Positions 48,724 through 60,424 of a DNA stretch of 64,000 bases are shown piece after piece. This stretch comes from Phycisphaerae bacterium. Lineage in GTDB: Bacteria > Planctomycetota > Phycisphaerae > Sedimentisphaerales > Anaerohalosphaeraceae. A program made the position numbers and the translations under genes. The stretch's first letter is position 1; the number at the start of each line of letters is the position of its first letter. A model generated the notes under the pieces. The model had not been told where the DNA came from, made no database searches, and worked only from the letters and a program-made list of their open reading frames with translations. The stretch is taken from assembly GCA_018052735.1 (NCBI GenBank), contig JAGPMT010000009.1, positions 17,232 to 81,231 of the forward strand. The letters run 5' to 3'.

Positions 48724-49715
48724 AAGGTCTCCGCAAGTTGAGAAGAGAGTGTTCCATCATAGACAATTAACCGGTAGCGCAGGACATATTCCTTGCCGGG
48801 TTCCAATGTCCAGCCTTCCAACCGGATGGGGCAGAATTCAAAGAACATATCCCCCCGTCCGCCGTTGGCATCGGGCGGCCAGACGCGCATCGGCTCCGGA
48901 TGCTGGCGGTTGGACGGGTGGCTTAAGAACAGAATGCCGGCCCGTCCGCCATCGTCAAAGCCCCCGCTGACATCGCACCAGCGTGCCCGCGTGCCGTCGG
49001 CATCGGCGCGGGTTTTGCCTTCGGATGTTAAGACTGTGCAGTTTTCCCGTGTCCACTGCGGGGTTGCCCGAAAGCCCAGACCGCCGCCGTAGCGGTAGGC
49101 ATCCAGCACAATAGCCGCATCCAATACATTTTTCTGGCGGCTGATATAGTCCACCACCCAGACCGGCTTGCCGTCAACAGTATCCGGCCGGGCGCGAACT
49201 TCCAATGTTTCGGCGATGGAAACACGCCCCGCTTTGTCGGCTGTAAAATCAACATGTTCCTGCCGCACGCGAAATCCGCCTTCCTGCCGGCCGGCAAACA
49301 GGGATTCAAGCCCAGCATAGCGGACCGTCCCCTGTCCTTTGGCCAGATTCCAGAAGTCCACTTCGCGGCCTTCGATATGCGTCAGCGTCCACGGCGCCCA
49401 GATGCCGTAGTGGTGGTAATGGTCTCGGGGCTGAATAGCGGTCAGAACCCGTCCAGCCGGCGACCAGAGCGGATGAATAAAACCGCTTCGCCGATACAGG
49501 GCGTCTGCCCCCGCGGGAACATCTTTGACGGCATAATAGTACTGCAGGATTTTTTTGCTGCCGGTTTGGAGCGTTATGGCAGTCTCATCCTGCACCGCTT
49601 CCACCTGTGTCTTTTTTTCCGTCTCGGCTGCCGCCGTCCGGCCTAAAACAGCTGCCAGCCCTATCACCACAGCCGCTGCCAAGACAACAATCCAGATGTT
49701 TTCCATCGCTTTCAT
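48687..49715 (-). CDS. DUF6807 ("PmoA"-annotated) family protein
   Basis: 342 residues. N-terminal membrane/signal segment (about 5-28, IWIVVLAAAVVIGLAAVLG). Blocks typical of the family: YRRSGFIHPLWSPAGRVLT, RDHYHHYGIWAPWTLTHIEGR (about 97-117), VDYISRQKNVLDAAIVLDAYRYGGGLGFRA and RAGILFLSHPSNRQHPEPMRVWP (about 260-282). The database nickname PmoA is misleading; nothing suggests methane oxidation. ATG overlaps the UroD-like stop (ATGA). Function unknown, but it co-occurs with ThuA and Gfo/Idh/MocA genes. Confidence 0.88.
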   Translation of the reverse strand: MKAMENIWIVVLAAAVVIGLAAVLGRTAAAETEKKTQVEAVQDETAITLQTGSKKILQYYYAVKDVPAGADALYRRSGFIHPLWSPAGRVLTAIQPRDHYHHYGIWAPWTLTHIEGREVDFWNLAKGQGTVRYAGLESLFAGRQEGGFRVRQEHVDFTADKAGRVSIAETLEVRARPDTVDGKPVWVVDYISRQKNVLDAAIVLDAYRYGGGLGFRATPQWTRENCTVLTSEGKTRADADGTRARWCDVSGGFDDGGRAGILFLSHPSNRQHPEPMRVWPPDANGGRGDMFFEFCPIRLEGWTLEPGKEYVLRYRLIVYDGTLSSQLAETLWKTYADSADKP

Positions 49716-50755
49716 TGCCCTTTAACCCTTTCCTGAACCGTTTTGATAAACGCCCGCAGATTGTCTGTGGATACGCCGTCCGGCATTCCGCCGCCGCAGG
49801 ACAGAATCAGCCGGCTGGTGTCGGTCAGTCCCGACAAAGCCGCCTGTACGCTTTCGGCAATCTGCCGGCAAGTCCCCAAAGCCAGCACATCCCGCGGCGG
49901 GATATTGCCCAGCAGAACAACCTGATTGTTGGTCCACTGCTTCATTTCTTCAAGCGAATGCAGGAAGCTGAAATTGAACAGATTGACACCCAGCTGTGCC
50001 AAATGCCGGCTGCATACCCGGCCGTCTGCGTCATTATGGAAGAACCGGACGGATACATCCAGACAGCCGAAGATTGTCTTCAGATACGGCTGGGCAAACT
50101 CGGCAAAATCCGGCTGGCCGCAAAAGCCGACAATATCATCCAGAATGAGAATCCCGTCAATTGTATCAAACTCTTTTTTCTGGACGCCAAGCCATTGTAC
50201 TATGTAATCAGTGATGATTTGAAGCAATTTGTGTATTTTTTCCGTATCGGTCCGCAAACCCATCAGGAACTCGGTGGTCCCCATCAGAAAGGAGGCAATG
50301 TTCAACGGACCGCGCGACACAGCGAACCGAATCGAATGCCCCATGGCTTCGATTTTTTTACGGTTCAGACGGAGCCGGTTGAGTACAAACGGAGCCAAGC
50401 CGTCCTGTTTAGGATTTGGCACAGTCAGCCGGTCAATATCCTCAATCGCATCAATAACCTTTTCGGCAAAAGGCAGATCATTGAAATAAAAACTGCACTT
50501 GGCACCAAAGGCGCTGGGCTCGGTGCACATTCCGTATTCGGCCCAGAAGCCCGGCAGAAACATCACTTCCGGGAATGTTTCTATGGCTTTTTTATTGGCA
50601 TTAAACCAGAGGTCATCATTGGTAAAATAATCCAATACAGAAATGCCTGCCCATCCCGGCAGCCATGGGCTGTCGATAATAAATCCCATCGGCACAGGAA
50701 CAACCTGCCGGCCGGAAAGAATGGTTTTCAAAAGCTGCCACTGCGTATTATTCAT
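49712..50755 (-). CDS. UroD-like (MtaA/CmuA-type) methyltransferase-family protein
   Basis: 347 residues, a TIM-barrel of the uroporphyrinogen-decarboxylase superfamily. It opens with MNNTQWQLLKTILSGRQVVPVPMGF; FRFFHNDADGRVCSRHLAQLGVNLFNF (as VRFFHNDADG, about 242-251) and LLGNIPPRDVLALGTC are family blocks. The N-terminal Arg-rich substrate site of true HemE (e.g. PVWxMRQAGR) is absent, so it is not heme biosynthesis. First gene of the operon UroD-like, DUF6807, ThuA, Gfo/Idh/MocA. It may act as a methyltransferase or an unrelated sugar enzyme. Confidence 0.87.
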   Translation of the reverse strand: MNNTQWQLLKTILSGRQVVPVPMGFIIDSPWLPGWAGISVLDYFTNDDLWFNANKKAIETFPEVMFLPGFWAEYGMCTEPSAFGAKCSFYFNDLPFAEKVIDAIEDIDRLTVPNPKQDGLAPFVLNRLRLNRKKIEAMGHSIRFAVSRGPLNIASFLMGTTEFLMGLRTDTEKIHKLLQIITDYIVQWLGVQKKEFDTIDGILILDDIVGFCGQPDFAEFAQPYLKTIFGCLDVSVRFFHNDADGRVCSRHLAQLGVNLFNFSFLHSLEEMKQWTNNQVVLLGNIPPRDVLALGTCRQIAESVQAALSGLTDTSRLILSCGGGMPDGVSTDNLRAFIKTVQERVKGQ

Positions 50756-50796
50756 CGTCTTGTCCTATTACTGCAAACACACCAGCTTGCCGTGCT

Positions 50797-50867
50797 ATTG
50801 CATCATTGCATTATAGTACTCATTTATATAGAATGAAATGGAAAATAGTGCTGTTTTATTGCATAAT
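50797..50867. promoter_or_regulatory. Three direct decamers ATTGCATNAT in the divergent regulatory region
   Basis: ATTGCATCAT (50797-50806), ATTGCATTAT (50805-50814) and ATTGCATAAT (50858-50867), all in the same orientation between the UroD-like and AraC-type genes. Direct half-sites suit AraC-family binding. Inference: operator of the regulator for its own gene and the operon. Confidence 0.5.
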
Positions 50868-50875
50868 AATGAACT

Positions 50876-51778
50876 ATGAATCGATTTGTCCGAACAAAAA
50901 ATCATCCCTTTTGCCCGCAGGCGGCAGGGATTTTCTGGAAGGGCAGGCATTACAGCCCTGTCTTTTGGCATGCGACGATTCATCAGGACAGAGCCGTCGG
51001 CAGCCGAACCACCTTCACTGAGCATATTCACAATTTCTACCATATTGTGCTTTACACAAAGGGGCGAGGCTGGTACTGCAAAGAGGGCCGCTTTTGGCCG
51101 GCTGAACCGGGGACGTGCGTTCTGATTCATCCGGGGCAGCGGCATGAGTTCATCACCCGCCGGCAGACAGCGGTATATTCAGAACTGACATTTTCCTATG
51201 AACACCCGGAAGCCGGCTCGCTGGCGTTATCGTTTGAGCAGCTTGTGCGGATCTATACCGGTCTGGAGCTGAACCTGCAGGAGCCGGCCAGTCTGACGGC
51301 TGAACAAACCCAAAGTCTGCTGACCCTTTTGATACAAATGACCGATTATCTCAACAGCAGCCGGCTTTTGTCTGTCTATTATGCCCACCGCACACTGGAA
51401 CAAATCTTTGACTTTCTGGCCGAACACGCCAGCCGGCGGCAAAATGAACAATGCATCAATGATCGAGCTGCACGCGTGCGGCAGTGGATTGAGCAGCACT
51501 ATCTGGAACCGATTTCAATGGAACAGGCCGCCCGCATCGCCGGAGTTTCGAAAAGCTACTTTTTCCGGACTTTTAAAAAGGCCTTCAACACCACGCCGCT
51601 GGCCTATCAGCAGAAGCTGCGTCTTGAAGCAGCCAAGACGCTTCTGCGGGCTACCTCTCTTACATGCAGTCAGGCTGCCGACCGTGCCGGCTTTAAAGAT
51701 ATATTCTTTTTTCATCGCTTATTTAAGAAATACACCGGCCAAACACCCCGCCAATATCAGCGGTCTTTTGACAGATAA
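50876..51778 (+). CDS. AraC-family transcriptional regulator
   Basis: 300 residues. N-terminal cupin-like sensing domain (about 25-130, EHIHNFYHIVLYTKGRGWY, FWPAEPGTCVLIHPGQRHEF). C-terminal double helix-turn-helix (about 195-298): ISMEQAARIAGVSKSYFFRTFKKAFNTT and LTCSQAADRAGFKDIFFFHRLFKKYTGQTPRQYQ. The cupin suggests a small sugar-like effector. Divergent from the UroD-like operon with 120 nt between, so control of that operon is likely. The adjacent xylan genes are another possible target. Confidence 0.92.
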   Translation: MNRFVRTKNHPFCPQAAGIFWKGRHYSPVFWHATIHQDRAVGSRTTFTEHIHNFYHIVLYTKGRGWYCKEGRFWPAEPGTCVLIHPGQRHEFITRRQTAVYSELTFSYEHPEAGSLALSFEQLVRIYTGLELNLQEPASLTAEQTQSLLTLLIQMTDYLNSSRLLSVYYAHRTLEQIFDFLAEHASRRQNEQCINDRAARVRQWIEQHYLEPISMEQAARIAGVSKSYFFRTFKKAFNTTPLAYQQKLRLEAAKTLLRATSLTCSQAADRAGFKDIFFFHRLFKKYTGQTPRQYQRSFDR

Positions 51779-51843
51779 AAAATGGACAGATTTTATCTGA
51801 AACAAAACGCTTCCTTCGGAAGGTCCGAAAATCCTTATTGAAC

Positions 51844-51864
51844 TTTACAATGGGGTATTGTAAA
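51844..51864. promoter_or_regulatory. Perfect 8-bp inverted repeat upstream of the response-regulator gene
   Basis: Arms TTTACAAT (51844-51851) and ATTGTAAA (51857-51864) with spacer GGGGT, 59 nt before the ATG. The size and symmetry fit a dimeric regulator site. The binding protein is unknown; autoregulation is one option. Confidence 0.45.
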
Positions 51865-51923
51865 ATCATTTTTATGAAGACATAAAACAGATAGGGAATG
51901 TCGCAGATCTGGAGAAAAGGGCC

Positions 51924-52571
51924 ATGGTTGTAAGGGTAGTGTTAGTTGATGATCATGAGATAATGCGAGAGGGGATGAGTGCGCTTCTGCGCAAATACTC
52001 CCAATTTGAAGTGGTCGGCCAAGCTTCGGACGGCCGGCAGGCAGTCGAAGTGGTGCTGGAACTCAAGCCGGACATCGTTATTATGGATGTGGGTATGCCG
52101 AATCTCAACGGTATTGAAGCTACCCGCCGGATGCTGGCACAGCTTCCCAATCTTAAAGTAATGGCTTTGTCTACCCATTCGGACGGCAATATCGTGGCCA
52201 AGATGATTAAAGCCGGCGCCTGCGGCTACATGCTCAAAGACTCAGCCTTTGAAGAGCTGATTGAGGGTCTCAACACTATTTTGGAAGGCAAGACATTTCT
52301 GTGCAACAAGGTTTCAAAGGTAGTCTTTTCCGAGTATGTCAGCATGATTACCAATCCCAACCGGACCCTCGACGATGGACTCAGCAGCCGGGAGCGCGAG
52401 GTTCTTCAAATGGTTGCTGAAGGCCACACAACCAAGGAAATCGCCGAAGCCCTGAATTTGAGCACCAAAACCGTCGATTCCCATCGCGAACACATTATGG
52501 AAAAACTGGGCATCCGAAATGTTGCGGGCCTGACCCGCTATGCCATTCGCGAAGGGCTGACGACCCCGTAA
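51924..52571 (+). CDS. NarL/LuxR-type response regulator
   Basis: 215 residues. Receiver domain with acidic pocket D9-D10, phosphoacceptor D55 (IVIMDVGMPNLNG), Thr in ALSTHS and Lys in YMLKDS. LuxR-type HTH at about 148-205: LSSREREVLQMVAEGHTTKE, IAEALNLSTKTVDSHREHIMEKLGIRN. GGAGAAAAGG precedes the ATG. No histidine kinase is adjacent, so it is an orphan in this window. Convergent with the enolase-superfamily gene. Confidence 0.95.
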   Translation: MVVRVVLVDDHEIMREGMSALLRKYSQFEVVGQASDGRQAVEVVLELKPDIVIMDVGMPNLNGIEATRRMLAQLPNLKVMALSTHSDGNIVAKMIKAGACGYMLKDSAFEELIEGLNTILEGKTFLCNKVSKVVFSEYVSMITNPNRTLDDGLSSREREVLQMVAEGHTTKEIAEALNLSTKTVDSHREHIMEKLGIRNVAGLTRYAIREGLTTP

Positions 52572-52633
52572 GAGGTACGATTGCGGAGCTGTCGCAGGCA
52601 GCCGGCAACCGTGCCGCCGGTCTACAAAGGCCA

Positions 52634-53836
52634 TTATTCTTTCAGCGTCATCCCAAAACCGGCAGCAGAAGATGTAACCAGTTTGCCGTCTTTGAGCGGA
52701 TAATCGCCGAAGTCCACATCATCGCTGGTGCAGGTAACGCCTTCTATCGTAAGCACATTGCCCAAACCGGCGGCCAAATGGGCCGTATAATGCGTCTTCA
52801 GGCGCGAACCCCATGCGTGCGGCGAGGCCTTGACGCCGATGTCTTTGAGCACCGTCATATACTTTCGCCATGCGGTAAAACCGTAGCCGCAGATATCCTG
52901 CAAGGCAACATCGACCAATCCTGCCTTTAGAAGCTCCAGCAGCCGGGCTTCGTCCGGATTGTACTCGCCGTCTGCGGTCAGGGCGGTCTTGTTGTGCGAT
53001 TTCAGCCAGTCTTTAAGTTTTGCATAATCCTCCGCTGTTTCCGCGAACGGCTCCTCAATCCAGAACAGCCGGATATCGCCGATTCCTTCCAGATACCGGA
53101 TAATGGAATCGCACGTAAAGCCATCATTGCCGTCCACAAGAATATCTATGCCGGCAAACTCGGCGGCGATCCGCTGGGTGACCTCTATATCCCGCGCCAG
53201 ACCTGCCTCTTTGTCCATCCATCGGTTGCCGCGTCCGATTTTCACCTTGAGCTGGCGGTAGCCGTATTCGATATCCTGCCGGCAGTTCTGGAGCACTTTT
53301 TCGATGCCGGCCGGATTGTCCGGCGGCTCCAAATCATCAAAATAAATCATTCCGCTGTAGCACAAATTCGCAGCGGGGCCGTGATGGCCCAGCATCTCAT
53401 ACACGGGAACACCCAAAATGACCCCTGCAAGGTCGTGGAGGGCAAAATCCAGCGGCCGCAATTCGGGTTTGAGAATGCCAACTGCCGGATCAAACAAGTC
53501 GGCTGCTGTCCTGTCTTTGACGGCTGACCGAATGCGCTGGACATCCTGCGGGCCTGCCAGAAACTGCCCCCAGCCGGCGGCGCCTTTGTCCGTGGTGATG
53601 CGGCAGACCGTTTCCCGCGGTCCCCAGCCGTGTACATCAAGACGCGAATTTTTACCGACCTGCCGCGGCCAGCGAAGCTGAACCGTCTTGACATCAACAG
53701 AAGCGATGCGGTGCTGCGCGAGACTCTTGTTCCATTCCTGCTGTTTGTCGGAGGCGGCCTCTAAACGGCCTGCGGCGCAGCCGGCCGCCCATAATCCAAA
53801 AACCTCCCGTATAAACTGCCGCCGATGCATTTTCAT
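52634..53836 (-). CDS. Enolase-superfamily (mandelate racemase-like) enzyme with Tat-like leader
   Basis: 400 residues. Leader MKMHRRQFIREVFGLWAAGC with twin Arg. Catalytic frame: KxK in LKVKIGRGNRW (about 197), metal ligands in ILVDGNDGF (Asp, about 236) and WIEEPFAE (Glu, about 263), a third in LTADGEYNPDE, and a His in ASPHAWGSRLKTH (about 338) as in MR-subgroup dehydratases. Predicted to dehydrate or epimerise an acid sugar, perhaps an aldonate or uronate from xylan side chains. It is 187 nt downstream of the GH10 gene, so possibly separate from the operon. Confidence 0.9.
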   Translation of the reverse strand: MKMHRRQFIREVFGLWAAGCAAGRLEAASDKQQEWNKSLAQHRIASVDVKTVQLRWPRQVGKNSRLDVHGWGPRETVCRITTDKGAAGWGQFLAGPQDVQRIRSAVKDRTAADLFDPAVGILKPELRPLDFALHDLAGVILGVPVYEMLGHHGPAANLCYSGMIYFDDLEPPDNPAGIEKVLQNCRQDIEYGYRQLKVKIGRGNRWMDKEAGLARDIEVTQRIAAEFAGIDILVDGNDGFTCDSIIRYLEGIGDIRLFWIEEPFAETAEDYAKLKDWLKSHNKTALTADGEYNPDEARLLELLKAGLVDVALQDICGYGFTAWRKYMTVLKDIGVKASPHAWGSRLKTHYTAHLAAGLGNVLTIEGVTCTSDDVDFGDYPLKDGKLVTSSAAGFGMTLKE

Positions 53837-54023
53837 CCTGACCCCGCTTTCCTGAATATCCAGCCGACTGCACCATCATCCGCTTTCCGCTGCCTTGCAG
53901 CGGGTTAGCTGTCTGCGGGAACATAGTATCCCTTCCCCTGCCGCTGCGGCAAGGACTTTTTTCACAACAGCACAAAATTGCACCGGTTTCCCGCCATTGG
54001 GCACAGACCCGGCGGTTCGGGTT

Positions 54024-55142
54024 CTAAGGGGCGCCTTTTACCACATTGATGACTGCATCAAAGGCCTGTTTGGGCTGATAGTTTCTGTCAAACAGCAGAG
54101 GCGAACCGCCAATCCACGAGGTGGCATCGTAAACGCCCCAGAAAGTCACGCGGGGAATATCCTGCCTGTGTTTTACCAGAATGGAGAAAATTTCGGCATA
54201 TTTGTCGGCCAGCTTCTTTTGGGTTTCGGCCGCCGCGGCCTGAGGATCTTCTGTGCTTTGGTGGCTGACCTGACTGACGTCTGCCCCGCGATAGCCGCGC
54301 GTCTGTGTACGAATGTCCAGCTCGGTAATCATCACCTTCACGCCGGTAGCCGCCAGCGTTGTGATGGCATATTCCAGATCCTCCGCCTTCGGATATGTCA
54401 GGCCCCCGTGCAGCTGGATGCCGACGCCGTCAATGCGAAGCCCTTTGGACTGAAGATGCTTGACAATGGCGACCGCCCCATCGCATTTTGCCCTTGAGGT
54501 TTCGAGATTATAGTCGTTGTAGTACAATTCGACATCCGGATCGGCGGCATGAGCGTATTCGAATGCCTTGGCGATATGGTCATACTGCTGGTCGGGATTG
54601 TCCTGACCGATGATTTTGAGCCATTGCGTACTGCGGAGAGTTCCGTTTTCATTGAGCGCCTCATTGACGACATCCCAGCCCCTGATGCGGCCTTTGTACC
54701 GCCTGACAACGGCGGTGATATGCTCCTTCATCCGCTCCAGCAGGGCTTCGCGGGTCAAGGGATTCCCGGCATCATCCTGAAATGTCCAGCGCGGCACCTG
54801 ACTGTGCCAGACGAGACAATGACCGATGGGAATCATCTGGTGTTGCTGGCAGAACTCCACAAAACGGTCTGCCGGCTCCCAGTTATACTGCCCCGGCTCG
54901 GGATGAATCAGCGCCCACTTCATATCGTTTTCCGGCGTGGCGGTATTAAAATGCGCAATGGCAATCGCCGCCGCATTGGGATCGCGGCCGGTTACCACAT
55001 TGCGGTTCAAAGCGCCGCCAATAAGAAAATACTCCTTGAACACTTCTTTCAATGCCGGCCGGCCGGAATCGGCAGCTCTGGCGGCCGGACAAAATACGAT
55101 GGACAGTAGAAGGACGATGCTTTGCCATTTCCCGATTTTCAT
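54024..55142 (-). CDS. Secreted GH10 endo-1,4-beta-xylanase
   Basis: About 372 residues from ATG 55142 with AAGGAGA close upstream. Signal peptide MKIGKWQSIVLLLSIVFCPAARA. GH10 blocks: FNTATPENDMKWALIHPEPG, IGHCLVWHSQVPRW, acid/base Glu in IRGWDVVNEALNENG (about 155-169), and nucleophile Glu in VKVMITELDIRTQTRG (about 273-288). VTFWGVYDATSWIGG follows. Single-domain, no binding module. Cleaves the xylan backbone. 16 nt after the CE1-malectin-CE1 gene, so co-transcribed. Confidence 0.96.
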   Translation of the reverse strand: MKIGKWQSIVLLLSIVFCPAARAADSGRPALKEVFKEYFLIGGALNRNVVTGRDPNAAAIAIAHFNTATPENDMKWALIHPEPGQYNWEPADRFVEFCQQHQMIPIGHCLVWHSQVPRWTFQDDAGNPLTREALLERMKEHITAVVRRYKGRIRGWDVVNEALNENGTLRSTQWLKIIGQDNPDQQYDHIAKAFEYAHAADPDVELYYNDYNLETSRAKCDGAVAIVKHLQSKGLRIDGVGIQLHGGLTYPKAEDLEYAITTLAATGVKVMITELDIRTQTRGYRGADVSQVSHQSTEDPQAAAAETQKKLADKYAEIFSILVKHRQDIPRVTFWGVYDATSWIGGSPLLFDRNYQPKQAFDAVINVVKGAP

Positions 55143-55158
55143 TGTTGTCTCCTTGCGG

Positions 55159-57711
<2,553 letters not shown>

Positions 57712-57750
57712 CTAACTTTTGTTCGAGCATACGTTTATGCAGTTCTATGT

Positions 57751-59418
57751 TCATCTGAAGGTGATTCGAAAAGCGGTGGTTTCATCACAGACCTTGTTTT
57801 TAAGGGGTTTTATCAGCAGGGCTTCTCGGGTTTGTTCCCACTGAACGATTTCCTGACTTCCGAGCACGTCAATCCGGTCGATGGCCTGACCGGACGCTTG
57901 GTCTGTTCCAAGCGAGCTGATTGTCAATGTTTCCTGAGGCCAGCCCATTGCAACAGCATAAAGAATCCCGTCTTTGGCGGTAAAGCGAATATCCTGCGCT
58001 GTCAGCGGCTTGCCGCGTCCTTCGTTAAATCCCTGTGCTGTAATCGGCGCTGTACCCTCCAATGCCGGACCTTGCCCAAAGATCCTCCATGGACGGGTGC
58101 CGAAAATGCATTCTTTATGAATGTCCATCCAGGCGGCAATGTCTTCGAGAATCTGCTGTTCTTTGTCATCAATTGTTCCATCGGCGCGCACCGGAACACT
58201 GAGCAGAAGGTTGCCGTTTTTGCTGACGATATCCACCAGCATCTGTATCACGGTTTTGGCTGTCTTATACCGGCCGCGCTCATAAATGCCGATGTCGTAA
58301 TGCCATGTCCCCAGACAGGTATCGGTCTGCCATGGCTGGGGCTGAATATCATTGCATACGCCGCGTTCCACATCCCACGTCAGGCACTCGCGCTGCTCAG
58401 GGGTGAGCACTTTGCCGAACAGCACCGCCTGATTGCTTCCGCCGCTGCGTGCGGCGCTGCTGTTGTACAAATGAGCGGCAATTTTCAAACCGGCGTCGCT
58501 GACCGGATACAAGGGCAGTCCTGTATCGTCGAAGTACACCAAATCCGGCTGATACTTGTTGATCAAATCCGCCGTTCGATTGTAGAATTTGTCGCAATAG
58601 GCCTGATCGGGCAGACTGGCGCCGTTGCCCCAGTCCCACTGGGAATGGATGGCTGCCAGATTTTCAAAATCCCGACTGGGCTTATGGTTCTGGGCATATA
58701 AATCCTGCGGATCGTACCCCTCCCACCATTGCCCTTGTCCGTCTGCCTTTGTTAAAGTGCCGTCATACGGGATGCCCGCCATGGGGCCTTTCTTGTCGGA
58801 ACTTTGGGCGATTTCATACCAACTCCAGGCGTGTGCGGCATGGAGACTGACGCCGAAGCGCAGTCCCTGCCGGCGGGCAGCTGCGGCCCAGCCGGCGATG
58901 ATGTTTTTTTGAGGGCCCATATTCACGGCATTCCAAGGCTGGTAGGTGCTGTCCCACATATCAAAGTTGTCATGGTGGTTGGCCATCGCCATAAAATACT
59001 GGGCACCGGCCCGCTTATACAGTGTCATCAGCCGATCAGGGTCCCAGTTCTCGGCTTTCCAGGCATGAATTACATCCTTAAAGCCGACCTTCGACGGATG
59101 TCCGTAGTTTTCCCGATGATATTTGCCCTGCCAATGGTCTTCGGCGTACATCTGCCGGGCGTACCAGTCGCCCCGCTGGGGCTGGCATTGAGGTCCCCAG
59201 TGTGCCCAGATGCCGAACTTGGCATCCCGAAACCACTCGGGGCATTCGTATTGCCTGAGAGACTCCCACGTCGGCTCAAACGGACCGGAGGCGATGGGCT
59301 CTTTTGATGTATCCACAGCCACCCTATCTGCCGCAGGGCTGGGCGGCTGTCCATACGCGCTGACAGCCGACACCATCCATCCGGCGATGACTCCAAAAAC
59401 CGCTTTTTGCCAAACCAT
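57751..59418 (-). CDS. Secreted GH29-family alpha-L-fucosidase, second type
   Basis: 555 residues with signal peptide (about 1-23). GH29 blocks: WFRDAKFGIWAHWGPQCQPQ, FMAMANHHDNFDMWDS (about 140-155), RFGVSLHAAHAWSWYE, and QPDLVYFDDTGLPLYP with the candidate nucleophile Asp (about 300). A C-terminal beta-domain follows (GKPLTAQDIRFTAKDGILY). AAAGGA at 7 nt from ATG. Sequence is distant from the 37041-38477 GH29, so substrates probably differ; fucosylated or galactosyl-like side groups are possible. In the xylan operon, 66 nt before the CE1 gene. Confidence 0.9.
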   Translation of the reverse strand: MVWQKAVFGVIAGWMVSAVSAYGQPPSPAADRVAVDTSKEPIASGPFEPTWESLRQYECPEWFRDAKFGIWAHWGPQCQPQRGDWYARQMYAEDHWQGKYHRENYGHPSKVGFKDVIHAWKAENWDPDRLMTLYKRAGAQYFMAMANHHDNFDMWDSTYQPWNAVNMGPQKNIIAGWAAAARRQGLRFGVSLHAAHAWSWYEIAQSSDKKGPMAGIPYDGTLTKADGQGQWWEGYDPQDLYAQNHKPSRDFENLAAIHSQWDWGNGASLPDQAYCDKFYNRTADLINKYQPDLVYFDDTGLPLYPVSDAGLKIAAHLYNSSAARSGGSNQAVLFGKVLTPEQRECLTWDVERGVCNDIQPQPWQTDTCLGTWHYDIGIYERGRYKTAKTVIQMLVDIVSKNGNLLLSVPVRADGTIDDKEQQILEDIAAWMDIHKECIFGTRPWRIFGQGPALEGTAPITAQGFNEGRGKPLTAQDIRFTAKDGILYAVAMGWPQETLTISSLGTDQASGQAIDRIDVLGSQEIVQWEQTREALLIKPLKNKVCDETTAFRITFR

Positions 59419-59465
59419 TTGAGCGTCCTTTCTTCAATCCTGCATACAAAGTTTGCCTGACAGGG

Positions 59466-60332
59466 CTATTGTTTGTCCGATGCAGAGGATGTTGCTGCTT
59501 CATAGCCCAGCAAAGAAAGCATTTTCTCTGCGTAGCGCTTTCCCAGCTGCCTGTAGCCGGCCGAATCAAAATGCAGACGGTCCGGCTTGCAGGTGCAGCC
59601 GGCCGACGAAATGACATAGGCATTGGCAAGATGCTTGGGCAGTTCCTGAATAATCTGATTGGCACCTGCACAAACCCCTTGCTGGTCGGCATGTACCGTT
59701 TCTCCCGCCAGCAGCGGCACATCTTCGGGACGAAGATTGAGGTCCTTGATGAGATTGTCGTAAATGCCTTTGACTTTCTTAGGCCAGTCCCTGTCGCCGG
59801 TATTCGATTCGCCCTGATGCAGGAGAATGCCTTTGATGACCCCGGCCTGCTGGGCAATCTTGGCCATATCGACCAGATACTGATAGGGATTGCCGTTATA
59901 GTCCTTGATATACCCGGTCATCCACGGCGGCGCTGTTTGAACATAGGTTTGGTACGTGTCTTTTTCAAACAATTCTATCTTGCAGCCGGGAACCGCAACG
60001 ACAAGCACGCCCACCCGGATAGGCTCAGGCAGATGGGCCGCCAGCGTCCGCCCGAAATAATCGGCAGGACCCAGCCCGGCCCGGCTTCGGCACAGGGGAG
60101 GAACAGCAGGATACCAGTTTCCTTTTTCTCGCCCCATCGCCGGATTATCCAGCGCTGCCAAAACCCAAAACCGTTCGGGGGCCGTCTGGTCCTGCTGTTC
60201 AATCTGCGCTGCGCCGTCCATATTGGACTGCCCAAAGCAGAGGAAAATGTAAAAATTCGGATCGGTATCGGCTTGGGAAGCCGCCGTCACAAGAAGAAAC
60301 ACTATCCATAAAAACCTGTTTGTGCTTTTCAT
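59466..60332 (-). CDS. Secreted CE6/SASA-type carbohydrate acetylesterase
   Basis: 288 residues, signal peptide about 1-21. SGNH-like blocks: block I FLCFGQSNMDGAAQIE (Ser near 36), ILLHQGESNTGDRDWPKKV (about 166-184), and the catalytic Asp-His pair in DRLHFDSAGYRQLGKRYAEK near the C-terminus. Typical of acetylxylan esterases and sialate-O-acetylesterase-like enzymes. GAGGA precedes the ATG. In the middle of the xylan operon, which supports deacetylation of xylan. Confidence 0.92.
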   Translation of the reverse strand: MKSTNRFLWIVFLLVTAASQADTDPNFYIFLCFGQSNMDGAAQIEQQDQTAPERFWVLAALDNPAMGREKGNWYPAVPPLCRSRAGLGPADYFGRTLAAHLPEPIRVGVLVVAVPGCKIELFEKDTYQTYVQTAPPWMTGYIKDYNGNPYQYLVDMAKIAQQAGVIKGILLHQGESNTGDRDWPKKVKGIYDNLIKDLNLRPEDVPLLAGETVHADQQGVCAGANQIIQELPKHLANAYVISSAGCTCKPDRLHFDSAGYRQLGKRYAEKMLSLLGYEAATSSASDKQ

Positions 60333-60424
60333 TTTTCAAATCCTCAATTGTTATGAAATCGCATCAGCATTCTTCCTTTCGTCCGGCCGGATATCTCTGT
60401 CAGCCGGCAAAATACCCGCAGAAT

